DNA of 64,000 nucleotides, taken from an uncultured Ruminococcus sp. Its GTDB lineage: Bacteria; Bacillota; Clostridia; Oscillospirales; Acutalibacteraceae. Location of the stretch: the NCBI GenBank assembly GCA_902776375.1, contig CACYPV010000001.1, positions 1-64,000 on the forward strand. Direction: 5' to 3'. Below the pieces are notes generated by a model. The model made no database searches and was not told where the DNA came from. It saw only the letters and a list, made by a program, of their open reading frames with translations. Positions within the stretch are counted from its first letter, which is position 1, and each line of letters opens with the position of its first letter. This document shows positions 60,526 to 64,000 of the stretch, piece by piece. The position numbers and the translations under genes were made by a program.

Positions 60526-62598
60526 TTAATCGTCAGCCTCAGCCTTGGCAGCCTCGATAACCTTCTGAGCAACTGCAGCGGGGCAGTCCTCGTAGCGAAC
60601 GAAGCTGAATTCGTAGGAGCCGCGACCCTGGGTGATCTGGCGGATAAAGGTGGCAAAGTCAGCCATCTCAGCCATGGGTACCTCAGCCTCAACTACCTGA
60701 ACGCCGTGACCTGCGGGATTCATGCCCATAACTCTGCCGCGGCGCTTGTTTACCTCGCCCATAACGTCGCCCATGTTGCTGTCGGGCACTGTAGCCTTAA
60801 GCGAGCCGATGGGCTCAAGGAGCGTGGGCATAGCGTTGGGGATACCGTTCTTATAAGCCAGAGAAGCGGCTGTCTTGAAGGACATTTCAGAGGAGTCAAC
60901 GGGGTGGTAGGAACCGTCGTACAGTGTAGCCTTGATACCAACAGTGGGATAGCCCGCGAGCACGCCCTTGTTGATAGCTTCGCGCAGACCCTTTTCAACA
61001 GCGGGGAAGAAGTTCTTGGGAACCGCGCCGCCGACTACGCGCTCTGCAAACTCGAGGCTGTCGGTATCATACGGTTCAAACTCGATCCAAACGTCGCCGA
61101 ACTGGCCGTGACCGCCGGACTGCTTCTTGTAACGACCCTGAGCGCTGACCTTCTTGCGGATGGTCTCGCGGTAAGCGATCTTCGGCTTCTGGAGCTTGGC
61201 GTCGATGTTGTATTTGCTCTTGAGTCTGGAGATAACAACGTCGAGGTGCTGCTCGCCCTGACCGGAGATGATCATTTCGTGGGTCTCGTGGTTGCTTTCG
61301 AACTTGATGGTGGGATCCTCGTCGCTGAGCTTTGCAACAGCCTGAGCGACCTTATCCTCGTCGCCCTTCTTGGCGGGGTAGATGGCCATAGAATAGCTGG
61401 AAACGGGGTAGTCGATACCGTCGAGGACGACCTTTCTGAGCGGTGAGCAGAGGGTGTCGCCGGTCTTGGTGGAAACGAGCTTGGGAATAGCGCCGATGTC
61501 GCCCGCGCCGATGTAATCGGTGTCAGCCTGCTTTTTGCCGGTCATGGTGAGAACCTTTGAGATCCTCTCGGGAGAACCGGTGCGCATGTTGATAATGGGA
61601 ACGTCGGGAGCGATCTTGCCGGAAACTACCTTTACATAGGACAGTCTGCCGATGAACGGGTCGGCAACGGTCTTGAATACGATAGCTGCGGCGGCAGCGT
61701 TGATGTTTACGCTTACCTCTACAGGCTCGCCGTCGAGGTCGTGACCGATCTCCTCAGCCTTAACAGCGGCAGAGGGAGCAAGCCATGTAAGTGAGTTTAG
61801 GAACTGATCAATAGCAAAGGTGCTCTGTGCGTCGCCGCAGAATACGGGGCAGATAGAGCCGTCCTTAACGCCCTGCGAAACGCCCATAACGATCTCTTCG
61901 GGGGTGAACTCCTCACCCTCGAGGAACTTGTCGAGCAGCTCTTCGCTGGTCTCGGCAACGGCTTCCTTGATGGCTTCACGCAGACCCTCAAGGCGGTCGC
62001 CCATGTCGGGAAGCGCAGTGGGCTTGGAAACGCCGTTCTTGCCGTATTCATAAGCCTTGTAATCGAAAAGGTTGATGTAGGTGTTGGCGTTGCCGTCAAC
62101 GATATGGGGAACAACAACGGGGCATACGGAAGCTCCGAAGGTGGACTTAAGGCTTTCAAAAACGCGGTAGAAGCGCGCGTCCTCGTCGCACAGACCGTTT
62201 ACAAAGAACACCTTTGTAAGACCTGCTCTGTCGGCAGCTTCAACAGCCTTTTCGGTGCCTACGTTTATGCCGTCTTTGCCGGATACCACGATGACCGCGG
62301 TGTCGGCAGCGCGCATACCCTCGGCTACGCCGCCGGCGAAGTCAAACAGACCGGGGGTGTCGATGATATTGATTTTGGTGCCCTTCCACTCTATGGGCGC
62401 TACGGCTGTCATAATAGAAGCCTGGCGCTTGATCTCCTCGCTGTCGAAGTCAAGCACAGTGTTTCCGTCGGCGATCTTGCCCAGTCTGTCGCTCGCCTTC
62501 GCGAGGTAGAGGATAGACTCAGCTACAGAGGTCTTGCCGCAGCCGCTGTGACCCGCAAACGCGATGTTCAGAATTTTTTTCGCATCGTATTGTTTCAA
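60526..62598 (-). CDS. EF-G-like translational GTPase paralogue (FusA2-like)
   Basis: 690 residues with all five EF-G domains; domain IV has GRYKKQSGGHGQFGDVWIEFEP and ends with AKAEADD. G1 is GHSGCGKT (usual AHIDAGKT), switch I lacks RGIT (RQAS instead), G3 is DTPGLFDF (catalytic His replaced by Leu), and G4 NKxD is changed (VNGLCDED). So it is not the canonical elongation factor; EF-G-like homologues with unclear roles are known in Clostridia and mycobacteria. Start TTG 62598 follows GGGAG. No str operon genes (rpsL, rpsG, tuf) are near. Confidence 0.88.
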   Translation of the reverse strand: MKQYDAKKILNIAFAGHSGCGKTSVAESILYLAKASDRLGKIADGNTVLDFDSEEIKRQASIMTAVAPIEWKGTKINIIDTPGLFDFAGGVAEGMRAADTAVIVVSGKDGINVGTEKAVEAADRAGLTKVFFVNGLCDEDARFYRVFESLKSTFGASVCPVVVPHIVDGNANTYINLFDYKAYEYGKNGVSKPTALPDMGDRLEGLREAIKEAVAETSEELLDKFLEGEEFTPEEIVMGVSQGVKDGSICPVFCGDAQSTFAIDQFLNSLTWLAPSAAVKAEEIGHDLDGEPVEVSVNINAAAAAIVFKTVADPFIGRLSYVKVVSGKIAPDVPIINMRTGSPERISKVLTMTGKKQADTDYIGAGDIGAIPKLVSTKTGDTLCSPLRKVVLDGIDYPVSSYSMAIYPAKKGDEDKVAQAVAKLSDEDPTIKFESNHETHEMIISGQGEQHLDVVISRLKSKYNIDAKLQKPKIAYRETIRKKVSAQGRYKKQSGGHGQFGDVWIEFEPYDTDSLEFAERVVGGAVPKNFFPAVEKGLREAINKGVLAGYPTVGIKATLYDGSYHPVDSSEMSFKTAASLAYKNGIPNAMPTLLEPIGSLKATVPDSNMGDVMGEVNKRRGRVMGMNPAGHGVQVVEAEVPMAEMADFATFIRQITQGRGSYEFSFVRYEDCPAAVAQKVIEAAKAEADD

Positions 62599-62896
62599 AA
62601 GAAAAAACTCCCTTCAAATGTATTCAAACTTCTAACAGATCTTACATATTTATCAAATATATAAAATCTCACCATACGATTATATCATAATTGTACAGAA
62701 TTAACAATGCGTTTGAAGAAAAAACAAAAAATCCGCTCTTTGCACAACAAAGGGCAGACTAATTTGTGTATTTTGCTTTTTTTACTTGGATTCCATATTT
62801 TATTGCACAAATAATTCACTGCATTTTTGTGCAATTTATAGCACAGCTTTGGGTAGTACAAGCTGATTGAAGCTTTGGTTTAACTCATCATCTGAA
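62599..62896. other. Intergenic region between EF-G-like and peptidase genes
   Basis: Contains the EF-G-like promoter (62679-62707) and its leader. I see no further gene, RNA or repeat in the rest. Confidence 0.5.
62679..62707 (-). promoter_or_regulatory. Sigma-A promoter of the EF-G-like gene
   Basis: Minus-strand TTGTTA (62702-62707), 17-base spacer, TATAAT (62679-62684), with TGA just before it as an extended -10. Confidence 0.75.
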
Positions 62897-63418
62897 TTAA
62901 AACAGGTACCCCGTTATAAAGCGGTCGGCGCGGATATCGTCGGGAGTGATATCCGTTGCGTGATCAACGTCGCTCCAGCGGTTGAGCGCTTTCAGCTTGC
63001 CGCTGTCGTTGATTATCGCGAAAAAATGTATCCCGTCGCGGCGCTTGCTGCACCATGTGCATATTATTGCGGCGCGGCATTTTTCAAGGCTTTCTTTGAA
63101 CTCGGCGCAATCGTCGGTGCGCTTGAATGATATTTCCTTTTTGGAAAAATACCTGCCGAGAGAGCGCGGTTTGGTGCCGAAAAAGCCGAACAGCCACGGC
63201 ATGCGCAGCGCTTCCGCGTCGCGTATTATGTCAGGCAACTCAACCGGGCTCCCTAATGATCGCATAACGTTGTATACGGCTACCATTCCGCAGCCGTTGG
63301 TTTTTATCTTTATGCCCGGTTTGCCGTATTTAAGCGAGGCAACGGACGGGTCGCTCTGAAGGAAGATATATTTGTTTGTTGGGATGTATTGTGCTTTATT
63401 GGAATTATAACGGTTCAT
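62897..63418 (-). CDS. C39-like cysteine peptidase candidate
   Basis: 173 residues. TNGCGMVAVYNVMRSLG puts C43 at the start of a helix as in C39-like/papain-fold proteins; H131 in DGIHFFAI and N in ALNRWSD fit the remaining catalytic positions. No signal peptide, no membrane segment. Could be a peptidase or an inactive fold member. ATG 63418 has only a weak RBS; an upstream start at 63448 is possible. Confidence 0.6.
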   Translation of the reverse strand: MNRYNSNKAQYIPTNKYIFLQSDPSVASLKYGKPGIKIKTNGCGMVAVYNVMRSLGSPVELPDIIRDAEALRMPWLFGFFGTKPRSLGRYFSKKEISFKRTDDCAEFKESLEKCRAAIICTWCSKRRDGIHFFAIINDSGKLKALNRWSDVDHATDITPDDIRADRFITGYLF

Positions 63419-63515
63419 ATAAATAATGATCGGGTGTATGGCACACACATGGGTGCGTCCCTACGTATATTTATCAACGTGTTCGCTAAAAACAATTACG
63501 CTAAACAATGTGCAA

Positions 63516-63546
63516 CGGGTCGGGAGACAAGCTGCCTTCCGACCCG
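63516..63546. terminator. Hairpin after gpmI
   Basis: CGGGTCGG / CCGACCCG stem, 15-base loop. No T-run on the minus strand, so a transcript-end hairpin or weak terminator. Confidence 0.4.
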
Positions 63547-63563
63547 AAGTATACTATAATATA

Positions 63564-64000
63564 TTAAATAATAATGCTCTTTCCGGTCATTTCCTCGGGT
63601 TGGGGAAGACCCATGATCTTGAGCATAGTGGGCGCGATATCAGCCAGCACTCCGCCTTCGCGCAGTTTGCAGTCATAGCCGATAACGCAGAAGGGAACGG
63701 GGTTGGTGGTATGCGCGGTGAAGGGCGAGCCGTCGTCGTCGATCATCTTGTCGGCATTGCCGTGATCGGCGGTGATGATAGCTACGCCGTCCATGTCGCG
63801 TATAGCGGATACGACCTGACCTACGCAGTCGTCAACAGCCTCGACAGCCTTTACAGCCGCCTCAAAAACGCCGGTGTGACCTACCATGTCGCAGTTGGCG
63901 AAGTTGAGGATTATCATGTCATAAACTCCGCTGCGGATGGCGTCGACGAGCTTGTCCTTGACCTCGTATGCGCTCATCTCGGGCTGGAGGTCATAGGTGG
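63564..64000 (-). CDS. gpmI: 2,3-bisphosphoglycerate-independent phosphoglycerate mutase, C-terminal part
   Basis: About 145 C-terminal residues are inside the window; the frame stays open through 64000 ([13 protein letters not shown]). Marks of the alkaline-phosphatase-like domain: [21 protein letters not shown] and HTTNPVPF, with the metal-binding D and H residues. Interconverts 3- and 2-phosphoglycerate in glycolysis. Truncated by the window edge, not by mutation. Confidence 0.96.
   Translation of the reverse strand, partial: TYDLQPEMSAYEVKDKLVDAIRSGVYDMIILNFANCDMVGHTGVFEAAVKAVEAVDDCVGQVVSAIRDMDGVAIITADHGNADKMIDDDGSPFTAHTTNPVPFCVIGYDCKLREGGVLADIAPTMLKIMGLPQPEEMTGKSIII

Noticed and set aside
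1..64000. CRISPR array, rRNA operon or complete insertion sequence
   Set aside because: No regularly spaced repeats, rRNA segments or transposase frames were seen on either strand.

Overview
The window reads as chromosome of an anaerobic, spore-capable Gram-positive of the Oscillospiraceae, most like Ruminococcus. The grounds are: a forespore sigma factor (sigG, 5470); two secreted proteins with type I dockerin domains (3492 and 57479); mixed-acid fermentation genes (ackA, pflBA); meso-DAP dehydrogenase; rubredoxin; and G+C-rich codon use combined with AT-rich intergenic promoters of the TTGACA-N17-TATAAT type. No rRNA, CRISPR array or complete transposon is visible. One tRNA (Ala, CGC) is present. 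The species is an inference; no search could be run.

Layout. 1-97 is the 3' end (domains V and VI) of a group II intron running in from the left and stopping exactly at the stop codon of a DtxR/MntR-type repressor. 0.6-5.4 kb holds secreted and surface proteins: a signal-peptide alpha/beta hydrolase, a Ser/Ala-rich lipoprotein overlapping a small dockerin protein, a 52-residue orphan, and a membrane protein with an acidic repeat tail. 5.4-9.3 kb has sigG, a three-gene ABC-2 exporter and a small protein. 9.4-23.2 kb is mostly metabolic: ackA diverging from tmcAL, glgB with a histone-H1-like tail, a purine permease, a YegP-like protein, a flavodoxin-fold reductase, PAP2 phosphatase with hflX, nadBC, ddh and rubredoxin. 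23.2-26.7 kb is a lipoprotein and pflA-pflB. 27-34.5 kb is a minus-strand cell-surface glycan block (YfhO, M20 peptidase, DUF975-like, GT2, DUF1624 acyltransferase, LicD). 34.6-36.6 kb is yfbR and an LCP ligase.

36.6-39.4 kb looks accessory: a decayed gene, a GyrI-like protein, an ATP-grasp-like protein, a His-rich membrane peptide and an AT-rich GNAT gene. It ends at a tRNA-Ala whose 3' end is repeated directly 192 bp away and also as a long inverted repeat. 39.5-46 kb carries mazF without mazE, nnrD, small membrane proteins, tspO, a Na/Pi cotransporter and an Ig-like lipoprotein. 46.1-50.1 kb is cysK, then a surface-anchoring set: a signal-peptide-only ORF, class B sortase, its probable SPKTG substrate, and a second LCP protein with a natural ten-histidine run. 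50.2-55.5 kb is ilvD and a heterodimeric ABC exporter.

55.5-60.5 kb is the most system-like stretch. A promoter preceded by two 21-bp-spaced repeats drives a Cys-rich small protein, a LytTR regulator, a DUF3021 membrane partner, a lipoprotein, a small membrane protein and a 997-residue secreted dockerin protein with repeated zinc-ribbon-like modules. All are same-strand and tightly spaced, so a membrane-sensed, LytTR-controlled surface or cellulosome-type component is a reasonable hypothesis. 60.5-64 kb has an EF-G paralogue with altered GTPase motifs, a C39-like cysteine peptidase candidate and the 3' part of gpmI, cut by the window edge.
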